Shown here one piece after another: positions 1 to 12,180 of a stretch of DNA of 64,000 bases. The notes under the pieces are model-generated. The model did not search any database. It saw nothing but the letters and a program-made list of their open reading frames with translations, and was not told the DNA's origin. This stretch comes from Floccularia luteovirens (taxonomy: Eukaryota > Basidiomycota > Agaricomycetes > Agaricales > Squamanitaceae): NCBI GenBank assembly GCA_009739215.1, contig VSJF01000002.1, forward strand, positions 744,001-808,000. Direction: 5' to 3'. The translations under genes were made by a program, and so were the position numbers. Every line of letters begins with the position of its first letter. Positions within the stretch are counted from its first letter, which is position 1.

Positions 1-206
1 TCGAAGTCGGGGATAATGATGAGAATGACAAGCAATCTGCTTGCTACTAGAGTATCGCCGAAGTGCATGGCAACAAGCCAGGTTCTTACTTATGGTCATG
101 GACAGCTAAGTACGAACCTGTCACATATATAGTCACGAATCAAAGATAAACTATTACAACACTTTTTCTTTTGAATTTAAATGTAACAGCACTTTCTACT
201 TTCTAA

Positions 207-1089
207 TCAAACATGGCGTCCTACGTTTTGGCTGTCAAATTTGTCACTTGTTAGGGGGTGACTTAAGATTGACAAAGAAAAGACATACGGGAATTGACCC
301 AAGACATTGCCAGCAGGGGTGTATCGACAAACCACGTATTTCGAAGGTTGAGAAAATATAGTACCAGCAGGACAACTAGCTATTGCGCAAGCGATTTGAG
401 TGGTTGATCTCCAAACAACCTGATCAAACGAGTTAGAAATATTCATCAATATCTAGAACTGCGATAATCACCTGAGTGAAATGACCAGTCTGGTCAGAGA
501 AGCCAGGGGAATTGTCTATAGGTGATAAGATTTAGTTCAACTGACTTCGCAAAAGATTATACTAACAGTTGTATTTCGCTAAAAAATATTTCTTAGTTCT
601 TGTATGAGAAATGTAAAAGTGTACTTACAAGCTTCAGCCATCCAACCACCGACGGCTTGGGAGATACCATATGATCCAGTCCCTGCGGCCTAATAATTGC
701 AAGGGTTAAAAGAGGAGCATTTGGATAGGAATGTGGGAGTTATCGAACCAGATTCTCTCCATAAGCTCCTTGGCTATAAACATATCAACACCATATTATA
801 AGTTTACTTATACATCAAAAATACCTATGTTGAAATTGGCACTTTTGAGCATATGCCAAAGTACTTGCATAGAGGTTATTGTTCCAAGTAACAGGTCGCG
901 CTCCGTATTGGGCTCTGGCATTGTTATGCGCAATTAGAGCTTGGTCGGACCAGGCATCTGCAATATTTTCAATTAATCATATTGGGTGCCGGACAAGAAC
1001 GACCACTGACCGCGAGACTCCAACGTTGGTGAACCAACAACAACAAGAGCGAGAGATAAAGTAGTCAGAAAAGAGATTAAGAATTGCAT
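207..1089 (-). CDS. Secreted PR-1-like (CAP/SCP domain) protein
   Basis: A 165-residue protein is encoded in seven exons: 1089-1011, 957-825, 773-749, 689-629, 515-472, 419-289 and 231-207, all with GT-AG introns. Residues 1-20 (MQFLISFL...) form a signal peptide, so it should be secreted. The mature part is one CAP domain: ALIAHNNARAQYG (the HNxxR helix), GAYGENLAAGTGSYG, HFTQVVWRSTTQIACA, YVVCRYTPAGNVLGQFP, and a short tail QNVGRHV typical of fungal PR-1 proteins. His and Glu of the CAP cavity are present. Related yeast Pry proteins bind sterols and fatty acids; that role is inferred here, not seen. The start is chosen because it is the only ATG giving a signal peptide in frame. Exons 3, 5 and 7 are only 25-44 bases long. 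Confidence 0.92.
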
Positions 1090-1147
1090 CTTAAAGTTGT
1101 TTGACTTGGGGCAAGTATCTGGACAATTCAGCACTCTATAACCCGCA

Positions 1148-1157
1148 TTATATAAAG
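1148..1157 (-). promoter_or_regulatory. TATA-like box of the PR-1-like gene
   Basis: On the minus strand the sequence reads CTTTATATAA about 60 bases upstream of the PR-1 start codon, a usual distance for a fungal TATA element. Assigned by position and sequence only. Confidence 0.5.
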
Positions 1158-1408
1158 CAAAGAATCGACATGCACGTGTCCATCGGAAGTAGACATGGGT
1201 TATGTATTTGAGGAGCTAGAGCTTCATTTTGAAAGGCGCCCACTGCCACGGACAGGGGCTTCTCGAGGTTATAGCAACATGCTAGAAGAGCGCAAAGACT
1301 TCGAAATTATCAACACACCCCGTTTGAATTTAGCACAAGAAACAAGCGAATAGCTGATGTATTCATGCTTGGGGATTAAGCACTTTCATTGGTTGGTTGT
1401 ATAAAACG

Positions 1409-1640
1409 TCATTCCAGTAGTTGCAAAGTCCTGTTTAGTTCGGTTTCTCCATTCTGAATTTGCAGAAGTAAAGGACAGCTAGAGTAGCGATTGCCATGCT
1501 CCATGGCGGCAAGACATAGGCATCGCGGAGCAGTGTTATTATCGATGAAAAGAGTAAGACCCGGAATATGTTTCATTGCGAAAGCACCAGCTCTATTTGT
1601 AATAACCCCGACAAGAGTCACGAACCAGATGGACTCCAAA
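1409..1640 (-). other. Possible membrane-protein remnant, unresolved
   Basis: The minus strand holds a 76-codon open stretch beginning ESIWFVTLVGVI. A second frame over its 3' half reads a hydrophobic run (LPPWSMAIATLAVLYF) ending in a charged tail and stop. This resembles one or two transmembrane helices of fungal multi-pass proteins, but I could not join the two frames with a splice site. It may be a decayed gene or chance. I see no other convincing coding sequence between 1.1 and 2.2 kb. Confidence 0.2.
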
Positions 1641-2228
1641 CGGTTAAGCCTAGTTAAACGTCAAGACGCAACACCACCATTTTTTCATCGCCGATGAGAG
1701 CGTGGTAATTAGGGATCTAAAGCGTCTTGGAGTCAATAAGTAAATGCATTAGACCTTTGAAGGGAAGCTTTACAATACTCACCATAAGCGAAACCGGTTT
1801 CAAACTATATTGCCCACTTCCTGGAGAAAGACAGAAAGTGAATTAATCGTGTTCGAAGCAGTGACATGGAGCACATGTATGATTGTTGTTCAATGCTGTT
1901 CAACACTGCAAGATTACTAGTAGTGTATAGGAAAGACAGCCCTTGGCAATCAAATTAGTGTGAAACAAGATTGATTCCATATAGCTTGCGCACATTCTAT
2001 AACATACGATACGAATGGAGGAGAACGGATACTCAGAAGACTTCAAAGTGAACACGCATATATCTCATGTACAATCTACAGTGATAACAAGTCTTTTATG
2101 TATGATGTATTAAGTAGTAATATCGCTGTGATACAGGAGGGTAAAATCTTGCATGATGAAAGAATCGTAAATGATGCAGGCAGAAGTCAAAATTCCAAAA
2201 ATACATCAAATCATAAAAGTCCAAAACA

Positions 2229-5200
2229 CTACTGATAAGAAAGACCTGATGATATTGAACTTGTCCGAGAACGCGCCCGCATCTTGCCCATACTGACTGC
2301 ACTCTGGACAGGTGGATAACCAGCAGGATTTGGGCCATCAGAGGGCCAATAGGCGGGATCAAGATAACTTGACGGATCATACTTCGCGAAAGATCCCGCA
2401 GAACGCATGGATGTACTCGAGGTGGCGTGGCGCATGGGTCTATTACCTTGTGCGGGAGATAACCTGTTGTGTGTTGGACCCGGAGTTGCACCTGCGTGGG
2501 AACTGGGCTGGTCGCGCATAGTGTATGAACGTTCACTGTCTGGGTGAGTCACACTGCGTCGGTGATTGGCTACTCTTGAAAGACTTGTAGTTGAGCCGTG
2601 GCCAGGGACAGTTGGGTGGGTCGGGAATGAGTTAGTGAAGGAGGGGTAGTGGTCTCCAGAAGATTTCAGACTCCTCCTCGTACTGCCTCTGGGACTACCA
2701 CCTACAAATGCAGGTTCCATGGATGGGAAGTGCCGATTTCCGGATTGATTTAGTGGAGATGAAGGCGCTGGGTATGGTCCTGAAGTAGGAGCGTTGATGG
2801 ATGATGTAGATCTGTTGCGTGGTGGATTATGGTATTGAAACCCTGAGGGGTCGGTTGGTAATAGAGGTTGAGGAGCGCGATTAGGGCTGAGATATGCATG
2901 ACGCGGAGTGGGTGTTATCCCTTGTTGTGAGTCAGACGGCGTTTGAGACTGGATAAAAAAGTTATTTTAGAATCAAAACTCAGAAATCAGAGTCGGAAGA
3001 AAATCGCACAGGAGGGACTACACTTATGCCCACAGAGGCTGCTGAGAATTTTCTGCCCGAGTCAGCAACCAGAGGCGGCCGTTCTGCACCCCATTCCTGC
3101 GATGCGTTTGATGTCATTAACATTGAATTACCCGGTTGCTGGTATGATTCAGTGAACTTGAAGAACAATTAGTGACGCCCATGTGATTATAATACTATCA
3201 TACTAGATTTCCTCTCGCTTCGCCATTTGTAAAATGTGGTTGTGGCACGGAAGAGGTGAACGAGCCTCCACTTCCAGAAGGTGCATTCAATGTGACCATA
3301 TCCCGCAAACCAAACTGATCCTTCAATGGGGTATTCCCTCGACTCATCGGATTTTCGTTTATAACACTAAGGGAACTGTCTTTCTCCTTCAGCCTCTTAC
3401 CACCACTCTTATCACTCTTACCACTTCTTCCAGAAGCACTTGTACCAGCATAGAATTCGCTTGGCATGCTCATACTTTCTTCAAACCCGGGAGTAGCAAT
3501 TAGGTCAAACTGAGACATCCTAGTAGATGTGGATTCAGCATCTGTGGGAATCGGGCGTAGTCCTTCAAATGCGTAATCTCTGGAGTGTACCGATCTGGAT
3601 TTGTCATTTCTGCTCTGGTACCATGACGATGGAGCTTTTGGTTGAACCTGGTAGAGCTTTTCTGATTCCACAGACGTCCTAGCTGGAGGTACTTCATTTT
3701 CTTCGTATGGATCTATGACAGGTTTATTCTTTTTCCTCAGACTAAACCTCCTATACCAGGAGCTCGCTTGCTCTTTAGTTTTAGCGAGAGATGACTTAGA
3801 GATTAAACTCGCTGCAAACTTCACCCCTTTTCGTGGAGCTTTATGTGGTGGAGCAGTGGAATACATTCCAGGGTAAACCATGGTTGGCTGGGGAGGTTGG
3901 AATGGAATTGGTCCGGTGGTATGAGCGAACGGAGGATACGGCTGCATATTTGGAGGTCCTGATTGTGGTCCAGGGTCTGCTGCTTGGTAGTGGCCATCCA
4001 CTTGTGGCCCAATACCGGTCGCAAGGGGTTTCGGAGGTGGCTTTAGCGGTTCTTGTGCAGTGAGCTCATGATATTGCTGTGCAGTTACCCACTGTGGCCG
4101 TGATTTAGATTTCTTTGATGAGATTCGCGGGTTTGGATCATAATGCAGCTCTCGTGACCCCGGTGGTGGCATATCAACTTGATATACTTGTATTGAAGGA
4201 GAATATGCACTGGCATTGCGTGATGATGATGGATTTGGCTGAGAAACTGCAGCAGTTGGGGTACGCTCTGAATACTCCCGGGTTTCCCTCCTGGCCTGGC
4301 GTATGTCGAGATCTGGACGCACACGACTAGATTTAGATTTTGGTTCCACAGGCAACTTAAGAGGCGCAGTTTCCCGAAGATGGTTTACAGTTCCCAACGA
4401 CGACCGCAGTGCTGGCTCGATGGGTTGTAAGGATTGGATGCGAGGCCGTTGCTGTCGGTTGGATGTGGCATTTAGTGGAGGATGTGTCGGGGGAGCAACA
4501 GAAGTCGGTAGAGAAGGTGGTTCCATCTGGTGAGGTGAGGGTATTTGTAGTGTATTCAAGGGGAGTTGAGACGGAGAGTTACTTGTAGACGATGTCCCAT
4601 CGTCATCAACCATATTTTCTGGGGTACGTTGATATGGACCATCGTCCCCAGTCATGTATGACCTATCAGGATCCTGAGTACGCGATGGAGAGGCGCGACG
4701 ACCATTGTTAGATTGAGCGTTCCTTTGGTTGAGAGTAAGTTGATGCTCCTCCTGTGCATGTCTGAATCCGTCATCAAATCCGAACCGTCTTCCTTCCTCT
4801 CGTGCAGCATCTACCAGCCTCTTTTGTTGCAGCCGTCTAGCCTTTGCTTTAGCCCTTTCTGCAGCAGCCTCTGCTTCGTCCCTTTGCCGCTCAATCGCTC
4901 TGACTGCTTCTTGGGCCCTTGTTATCTCTCGTTGTGCAGTCTCCAATTGATATTGATACAGCTTCAGTTCTTCGCTTGCCCTACTAGCTTCCTGCTGTGC
5001 ATTAAGTCTATTTTCATTGAGAAGCCTGAACCGCTCTGCTGTTTCGTGATTTGCCCTTTCCAAATTCAACACCCGTTGCGACTCCAATTCCAGCCTCTGA
5101 AATGCTGTTGTTAGTGCTGTGCGTAGCGTCGATGCTTCAGTTTTTTGTTCAAGAAGCAAACGGACAAGTTCACGCTGAGAATTACTGGTTCGTGTTGCGA

Positions 5201-5457
5201 CATCTCGGTCACGTCTGCGTCTGTGAGGTTGTTCTTGCCTGGAAGACCTCCTGTGGCTGTCATCAGCGATTTGCCAACTTATGTCGGCTGGATGGGGTGA
5301 ATCGGATAGGAGCTCTGTTCTGGGAGAAGTGGTTTCTTGATTATCTGTTGTATTATCATTGTTCGATTCATGGGGAGAAGTTGGGCTGTATAAGGCAAAT
5401 GAGCAGATCAACACCCGGGTACACAGCTCAAAGCCCACTTCACAAGGTTTGATTCAT
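2229..5457 (-). CDS. Large coiled-coil and disordered protein, unrecognised
   Basis: About 1,020 residues. Exons: 5457-5444 (MNQT), 5385-3204, one starting at 3156, and 2948-2229. The donor of the third exon is ambiguous (near 3005 or 3018, both in frame). Residues ~70-230 are a strong coiled coil rich in Glu, Arg, Gln and Ala, ending with the conserved-looking segment RRLQQKRLVDAAREEGRRFG. The rest is Pro/Ser-rich and probably disordered, with a basic patch around WYRRFSLRKKNKP. No enzymatic domain is visible. The family is not one I can name; such coiled-coil proteins with Pro-rich tails often act as scaffolds, but this is inference. The first exon is short and uncertain; other ATGs lie upstream in another frame. 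Confidence 0.7.
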
Positions 5458-6077
5458 CTGGGTGAGAAGATGGAATAGGCATCTTTGATATGTTGGGGGA
5501 TGAGCAAGGTGAATATCATATCTGACTGGATAAACGCTGTTGTGAACTTTGTTGTGGAGGTTCAGGTTCAAGTGGATGTGGACGTACCGCAGGAGTCACA
5601 AAACTATAAACAAATTTGTTAACAGCTATTCGAGAGCTAATGTGCTTGCATCGCGTTTCGCATTCCTTAAGGTTGTAAAAGAGACTCGCGGGTTGTTGTC
5701 TGCAATGTGTGAACCGGTTCCACGCTGCGGCACTCGGGCCTCTTGACTCAACGATGGGTACATGATGCTTCCTTCCCACGTGGGCGAAGCAGTGTCTCAA
5801 TATCGATATCACCAAGACTAATAAGAACTGTACACGATGCACATAGTATAGTTTGGTAACAACCACAATAACCGGTAAGCAACAAGCAGAACACGGGCCG
5901 AACGTAAACGTTTTGATAAAGAATGTAAGGTAGTGAGGGTAAACATAAGAGTTACATATAATTTACCCAAAGATAATTATGCAAAATCAGATGTCCATCA
6001 AAATAAATACGATATGATGAGTGTAGATGATAGTTGCAAAGGATGGTAACAGAAGAGCGGGGGGACAACTTCGTAAG
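5458..6077. other. Region upstream of the coiled-coil gene
   Basis: A 116-codon minus-strand open frame (5866-5516) covers part of this stretch but has no domain and no clear splice into the downstream gene. It is more likely leader or promoter sequence. I see no repeat or RNA gene here. Confidence 0.35.
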
Positions 6078-6885
6078 TTACGAAATTGAAACACAGGCTC
6101 CTCTTGTTGCAATCGGGGTCACACACGAGAAGGCCTTCAGAATGATTAGACCATACCTCTTTGGATAGCGGAATTCACATACCTCTATACCATCTTCATC
6201 AAAATGCGATAAATCAACTGGGACATCGGGAACGGACTTCTCGATGCTCCATGATACAAACTCGTCATATTTTGACGAACAGAGATCTGTTTGCACTGAG
6301 ATAGCACCGCAGGCATCCAGAAGATCTTTGGGCTCTACGATGATAACAGCACCAGCTTGAGGAGTCGTAGCTTGTTTGTTTTGCCTCTCCCAACTAACTT
6401 CTTTGCTTGCATTATCGTACGATGAGAAGTTATCTGGGAATGCCGGGTCGGAAAAGGGGGAGTATCCAAAGGGACGTGCCGGTGTGCTCGGATAGTAGTA
6501 TGCGCTACCAGGCTGAATATTGATTACTTGGCTACCATCTTCATCCAGGTCTACTGGAGACATCCAATAGTAACCGGAGTCTTCCCAGTCCTCGAACACT
6601 GATTTTAAATGAGGGGAATAAGAAGCTTCACTACTCGCATCAGAGTCCCATACGAGCCCAGGTGTGATGGGCTCTTCCCGAAGCTATAGATCAAGGAGTT
6701 AGAGATGTGCTTCCATGCTAGACACAAGTCCATACCTGGCTGGACTCAGAAAACTCGAGTATAACCGGACTTTGAACCAGCATTGAATTCGTCAACGAAC
6801 TCCTGTGAGAAACCGTCTTCCTGGACGTGTATTGCTGTTGACTTGCAACTGCCGTTGAATTTGAGATATCGACTGTAGCGGTCAT
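6078..6885 (-). CDS. Small acidic protein, unrecognised
   Basis: 233 residues in three exons: 6885-6736, 6683-6157 and 6102-6078, with GT-AG introns. The start MTATVDISNS is the first ATG of the open frame after a stretch without coding signal. The protein is Ser/Thr- and Asp/Glu-rich, contains LVWDSDASSEASYSP and a segment WEDSGYYWMSPVDLDEDG, and ends PKRGACVSIS. It has no transmembrane helix, signal peptide or known motif. The last coding exon is only 25 bases but keeps the frame to a stop. Probably a lineage-specific protein. Confidence 0.65.
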
Positions 6886-7578
6886 AGTGAAATAGGAAAG
6901 ATGGTAGGAGAAAATTCTATAAAGACGAAAACTAGTGGGTAAGTACCCAGAGGAAACAAAATATGGCAAAGAGTTCTGACATGCAGTGGGGCATTTATAT
7001 ACATTTAAAGCGCGCAAACTGCCAACAATCATCTGTAACAAATTGATCGTCCACGCCTTATCGGCGAAAAGAGATCTTTACAGCTCTTGTGATAAGTTTC
7101 AAGATGTTACAATAACCATCATAACAAATTCGTATCATCTGATCATTGAGTGCGTCCCTCTGGACTGTAAAATCAGATAGGAGAACGCCCCAACGTGAGA
7201 GAGTAACTGTAGTTATACCAATATCAGTCAGTACTTCCCATGGAGCAAAGTTTAAAATATGCCTTTAAACTTGCCCCAGTTGACTAGAGCCATGTTTGAT
7301 TTTGATAAATTGCAGCTTTACGGTATCATCGCCCGAGTTTCATCTTTTAGGAGTGTTGTAAATGCACGCTGAATGAAAGAAGTCCCGACTGTCGGTACCG
7401 CTGATGGGATCAATAACCACCACCAACCATCACTCTCCGGAGTATCACGTCCAAATATGCGCATTTCCATGTGACAACCGGCGCGACATTTCTCAAACAA
7501 AAGCAGGGATGTGAAAGGATGTGAGACGTTGGTTGAATCATATGTAGGGATTCAGAAGTTTTCAAGGAAGTATATGCA
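6886..7578. other. Intergenic region
   Basis: Promoter side of the small acidic protein gene and 3' side of the LYR-like gene. A 60-codon minus-strand frame at 7500-7318 has no support from motifs or splice context. No repeat or RNA gene seen. Confidence 0.4.
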
Positions 7579-8212
7579 TCATGTTTTGCGAACCCGTTTC
7601 GCAGGCCTTTTCAGAATAATCCTTCCTAACGAAACGCCATCTCTTCCTTCAGCCATTGCGATGACCTCTTTCAACTGATCCCAGGCCTTATCATCAAAGT
7701 CCCTTCTAGCTTTCACCTTCGCCCGGTTCTTTTGAGGTAATTTTGGTGTGTATGTGGGAGAGTTAGGAGGCAGATTAGGAATCCATGCTTTGTACGATCT
7801 TTCTATCTGTAGTAACCGCTGCTTTTCACTAAGAACTAAATAAGCCAAGTTCTTTGTGAGTCTGTGAGGGAGACCCCTTGAGGTTGAAGAGTTGTGTAAC
7901 AGAGCAAGAGTATCATCCACTGAGAAACTGTGTTAGGCTGGATGATACAAATCGATTAAAATTTTTATCTTGTAACGTACTACGAGAGTTCCAGATATCT
8001 AACCATTGCTCCAGTTTCTGCTGGGACGCCGTACCATTAGCTGCGCGGCCTAACTGTTTTAACACAAGGGCTCCGATGTCGAAGGTAGGCCTATATAACG
8101 AACGAAGGTTACGGGTTGCCTGGCGGTGATGTAAAACTGATGTTGAACAGCCACGAAGGAACAATCGGTATAGACTCATAAACTCTGGTGGAAGACGTGA
8201 AGCAGTTGCCAT
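7579..8212 (-). CDS. LYR-motif-like protein, probably mitochondrial
   Basis: 190 residues in two exons (8212-7981 and 7919-7579), joined in frame at WNSR-MDDTLALL. The N-terminus reads PPEFMSLYRLFLRG: an L-Y-R triplet in an amphipathic helix followed by a basic stretch, as in LYR-family assembly factors of mitochondria. The C-terminal half is very basic (KNRAKVKARRDF; RPAKRVRKT). The order of segments (SLYR, LHNSSTSRGLPHRLTKNL) fits a fungal family of mitochondrial proteins of unknown function that I know only as a DUF. An in-frame upstream extension to 8365 exists, but MATASRLPP gives the better start. Mitochondrial location is inferred. Confidence 0.7.
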
Positions 8213-8620
8213 GGAGTTCGACAGCGCGCGCAGCTTTACCGAAATAAACGAAACGATATGTCTAAGTCGTGCCAAATCATGTGGATGTTGTGAATATATG
8301 TACTGCATAATAAACACACGTACATGCTCGTGCACGTACTTCGAACCATCTTCACCCTTATGCATCGTGCCTACTACAGTTAAGACAGGCCACTTTTGCT
8401 TTGCATGTGCAAGTAAAACCTCGCAAGATCACTCTGCAATTCTTTATTGAATCCTGAGGAACATCCGTATAATCGATTTTTGGCTCGCAAGAGTAGCCGA
8501 GGACCAACACGAGGATACTATCACCTATGCAATGCATGCCATAAGGGTCGTCCTTACACAACAATCACTTGGTCCCCATTATGGTTCTGTGCAAGTGCTC
8601 TGTTTCGGAGTGAGTACACC

Positions 8621-9165
8621 CTAATTTACATATGTGCTATTAGAACGGGAATTAATAATTCGTCCATAAAGCTGAAGCATGGCATAATTCTCTGAAACAC
8701 CAACCAGATACTCGTATGAAATCATGCCATACTACTCCTTTTAGTCTCAAGTCCTCATTTCTTTATGAACAGCATTCAGGTTGACATATATTAAGGGAAT
8801 AATATAACTTGCCTGGCAGACATGAATAATTCGCCCTTTCGCTTGGGTAAGCTTCTCGCGTCGAACGACTACGCACATCCACCTTTCTAGATCTCCGTCC
8901 TCACTCGTTGCCGCATTCATCACCTTGCATGCCTGCAGGTTCTGAAACAGAAATGGACTCGGCGTCACAAAAGACGGTGTCGATCGGGTCTAAAGAAACG
9001 CCCAAGGGAAACTTGATAAGAATACCTGTCAGATCATTGAAGCTTGCCAGCAAGCCTACCCTTCGAAGCTGTGGGAGTACCTCGCCCAGTCGCAGAGACA
9101 ATAGCATAGTTTTGCTGCTTCTCATCGGATATGTTGCTTCTGCTATTGGTTGTGTTTTAAGTTGA
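8621..9165 (-). CDS. Candidate multi-exon gene, product unknown
   Basis: Several minus-strand open pieces can be chained. One exon after an acceptor near 8990 reads TRSTPSFVTPSPFLFQ and continues through EDGDLERWMCVVVRREKL to KGRIIHVCQ. A later piece after an acceptor near 8692 reads NYAMLQLYGRIINSRS and stops at 8621. The upstream exon is ambiguous (two donors and frames between 9010 and 9070), and the intron after HVCQ would need a GC donor and be longer than neighbours. No domain recognised. The locus could be a real gene or a decayed one. Confidence 0.3.
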
Positions 9166-9500
9166 CCCTATCAAAGGGGGATGGGCTGGTGAGTTATGGA
9201 CAAGGGCCACAAGGTGGGCGAGTGCCAAAGGATCCAACGCAATTTATGAATATTTACGGGCACGTCACAGACATACATGTTTCGAAAACTCGAGCACCAG
9301 AGCCCCTTATTGATGCCATCCAATTGTTACCTCTTTGCGAAGTGATATCAATACTTTTGATTATCAACGGTCCGTAGTGCGGGTGGTAAATTAACGGCTG
9401 ATGGCGAAATGTGGCCTCGGTAAGTCAGAGTCAAATATTAATATTGTATGGTCAGGGCGTACTATGCTTCACTCGCTATTTGCTAAAGCCACACCCATTT

Positions 9501-9509
9501 AATATAAAG
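9501..9509 (+). promoter_or_regulatory. TATA-like box
   Basis: AATATAAAG lies about 95 bases upstream of the start codon of the following plus-strand gene. Assigned by motif and position only. Confidence 0.4.
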
Positions 9510-9602
9510 CTAGCTATCTCTAATGCTATTACCGTCGTCAGCACGTCCTGTAAACTTATTGCAGACACCCTTCTACATATACTCTAATCCTGCCTCAACA
9601 GC

Positions 9603-10340
9603 ATGAACTCCTCTACATGCCGCGCTGACCAAATGGATGCGCAAAGATTTGATCCGTCAAAGCTTTGGGTAAGCATATAGAGATGTTGTTGGCAAGCTAC
9701 TGACGACACCTGTAATTGACAGATGAGTTCCCATCTCACAGCAGCAACCCGGGCAACCACTGACAACACAGAGGATAGGGAAGATAATTTTCGTTTGTCA
9801 TCACCAACTCAGATGACTGTCACCGCGCCTCTGGAAGATTTGTCTATTGTTTCAGCTATCGAAGATTGCAATATGGGTGTATCTAGCTATTTGAGCTACA
9901 ACCCATCTGAGCTCACGCTTATACCAAGCTGTCCTGATATGTTCGTACAAGCTAAAAGTCAATCTGTAACAGATATCTCCAAACATGATGGCAACACTAT
10001 CATTTGCAGAGTGGACACTCCGAAGAAACGGCCAAGCTTCCTTAATTTCTTCTCCCGCTCGTCCAGTCCAGTTCAATTACCACGTCGCCCTAGCTCTCCT
10101 TCACTGTTCAAGCTCAGCAGCCTCAATTGTTTTAATAGTACTGATGGCCTTCAAGACGACTTGGTGCACACCAAAGGCAGGGATGATGGCTGCATCATTT
10201 CCAATGGGCAGCCTACCATAGAAGTTAGAGTTATTCAAGAGAGGACTATATATAGTGAAGAAAAGTGGCGAGCTCCACTACAGGAACTTTTATATGGGCA
10301 AAACTACCGTATGCGCAACCGCATTGCATATTCTTCTTAA
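9603..10340 (+). CDS. Small Ser-rich protein, unrecognised
   Basis: 227 residues in two exons (9603-9668 and 9723-10340) with a 54-base GT-AG intron that keeps the frame. The first exon reads MNSSTCRADQMDAQRFD. The middle contains a Pro/Ser/Arg stretch with SRSSSPVQLPRRPSSPSLF, a likely phosphorylated disordered segment. The C-terminus is better structured: IEVRVIQERTIYSEEKWRA and a basic end. No signal peptide, transmembrane helix or known domain. It is the last host gene before the transposon island. Confidence 0.65.
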
Positions 10341-10761
10341 TTCGAATTCATTACTGTAGATATATCGGTATACATATTGTTAAAGATAATATTGTCATAA
10401 TTACTTCTATTTTCATCATCATATAGTTTCGCAGTACATAATAGTTCGATTGGTTTCCAAACGCTCTCAGCTTAAAAGTCTGCGACTCGTATTTCATACC
10501 AATTGACGACGGTGCTGATGGAAGTAATGTCAGTTGACTGATGTCTGTTTGTGATCTTTACGTCATGGTTCGTTGCGCGTTGCTATTGATCACAGTCAGA
10601 TATACCGTAGTTACGTGTGTAATTTTCCCCCTTTATAAAGTCCATATCGTTACATTGAACTCGGGCCAGCCTCGGCGAATTCCGGTTACAAATAGAATAT
10701 TTCTAATTAAACATACAATTGCAAGACACATGTAAGCTCCCATACGTCTCCCCCAGCACCG
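10341..10761. other. Intergenic region
   Basis: AT-rich sequence after the small Ser-rich gene with no convincing coding frame. It leads into the transposon island. Confidence 0.4.
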
Positions 10762-10970
10762 GCAAAAATGGTAGCTTATGCAATACTTTCACATCACATC
10801 TCCAAAAACAGTAGCTTATGTAACATGTCAACCAAAAATGGTAGCTTATAAATTCATACACATGCCCTGTGATTGCTCACTTGTGACACACCCAAAATTG
10901 GCAGCTTATAAAATGTTCACATGCTATATATAATTGTCATTTGTGACATTACCAAAAACAGTAGTTTATG
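10762..10970 (+). repeat. Five spaced copies of a 20-bp motif
   Basis: A motif close to ACCAAAAAYRGTAGCTTATR occurs near 10762, 10802, 10831, 10891 and 10951, all in one direction. At the last two copies it is preceded by TTGTGACA. Inverted relatives lie near 22488 and 22534. Such spaced direct copies look like subterminal repeats of a DNA transposon, but I cannot see its ends. Confidence 0.6.
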
Positions 10971-11027
10971 CTATTGGTATGTGTGTCATATGTCAGCTAT
11001 ACCATGGAGACTACCAGATGAGACCAG

Positions 11028-11632
11028 TGTTACCGTTTTGGGGTTTAGGCGTCGTCATTTACTGGTCTCGTCGTAAGTATGTCTGGGTTAGGGAACAGTT
11101 GGGGTTTGCTAGTCAGGTTTCCCTAGCGCGATGGTAGGTTACACTACCACACAGGTTACAAACCACCTGTTGGGGTCTCTCTGAGGTCAGTTACAGAGGT
11201 GGGGACAGCCAGGCGTTTTAGGCTGTATGGTGTCGTCTGTGCCGTTATTTACAATGATCTTGCTGTCCTAGACAAGGGAGGGAGAGTCACTTAGGTATCA
11301 CTGAGGTAACAGAGTAATCGCTCGTGTTAGGAGGTACTCAAAACTAAGATCAAGCTAAGGCTTGACTGTAGTTTCACGCTACTTAAATACAAGTATGCTA
11401 CTTCTAATAATAACTATTGCGTGCTTGCTCAGTAAGCTACGAGTCAACACGGAGTCATACAGAAGTGTCTACTAGTCATTTAGAAGCATATACTAGTCAC
11501 TACGAGTTAATAGAAGCAAAGCACAAGTCAGATACAAAACATGTATGGGAAATAAGTAAACGAGGCGGGAACGCGTTGTGCATGCGTTCTAGAGTCCAGG
11601 GAGATAGTGCGTATCTGGATAAGGTCATAACA
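11028..11632 (-). mobile_element. Solo LTR of a Ty1/copia-type element (family B, copy 1)
   Basis: 605 bp. Read on the minus strand it starts TGTTATGACC and ends GGTAACA. It is flanked by a perfect 5-bp target duplication ACCAG (11023-11027 and 11633-11637). The same LTR occurs at 14650-15256 (opposite direction) and 17200-17772. There is no internal region beside it, so it is the scar of recombination between two LTRs. Open frames inside it are not genes. Confidence 0.9.
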
Positions 11633-11780
11633 ACCAGACTGCTCACAATCTCCAAAAGCCAGCATGAATCCTTTACTGGAATGTTCTGCCTTAGATACAA
11701 GGTAAGCAACTATACAATTTATGACATCTGTACTATTGAATATACTGACTTTCTAGTACCACATTAGCAAACCTTGGGTC

Positions 11781-12173
11781 TATAAGGGCAACTGGGCAGT
11801 TCGTGCAATGTGTGTTTTGAAGTATTGCAAGTAGGCTGTGAAACTGGAAGTGTGTCAAACTGGACAGGAAATCCGAAGTTACTATATTGTAAAGTATACA
11901 TATTCTATCTACTTACCTGGACAGGAAATCTGAAGAGAAAAGTCTAAGGATCTTTGTCCAGGAGTGTTGCTATATATGTGGATAAAAATAGAAGAGGTAT
12001 CGAAGGAGAGTTACCATCTTAGATAGGTGGCAACCTTAGTAACTGTATCTAAATATATAACTCCCTGATAGTAAGTATGTTGAAGTTGTATTGAGGGTAG
12101 TGGGAAGTGGTATTGAGATATTGCTGAGTAGTTTTGAAGGGTTCAAAGGATTGAACTTGGGGTTCCCCTTACA
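11781..12173 (-). mobile_element. 393-bp element with TGTAAGG/CCTTATA ends (copy 1)
   Basis: On the minus strand it begins TGTAAGGGGAAC and ends GTTGCCCTTATA, so its ends are short inverted repeats. A perfect 5-bp duplication GGGTC flanks it (11776-11780 and 12174-12178). A second, inverted copy is at 19498-19892 with its own duplication. No coding capacity. It could be a short solo LTR or a non-autonomous DNA element; the 5-bp duplication and TG start favour an LTR. Confidence 0.85.
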
Positions 12174-12180
12174 GGGTCAA

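Noticed and set aside
3833..4063. Plus-strand frame of 76 codons
   Set aside because: Antisense shadow within the second exon of the coiled-coil gene, no motif.
4713..5114. Plus-strand hydrophobic frame of 133 codons
   Set aside because: Antisense of the coiled-coil gene; open only because the coding strand lacks certain codons.
8924..8940. Vector contamination at the polylinker-like 17-mer
   Set aside because: Sequence on both sides is not vector and is continuous with possible coding sequence; kept only as a low-interest curiosity.
11417..11767. 116-codon plus-strand frame
   Set aside because: Lies almost entirely within the solo LTR at 11028-11632 and is antisense to its direction.
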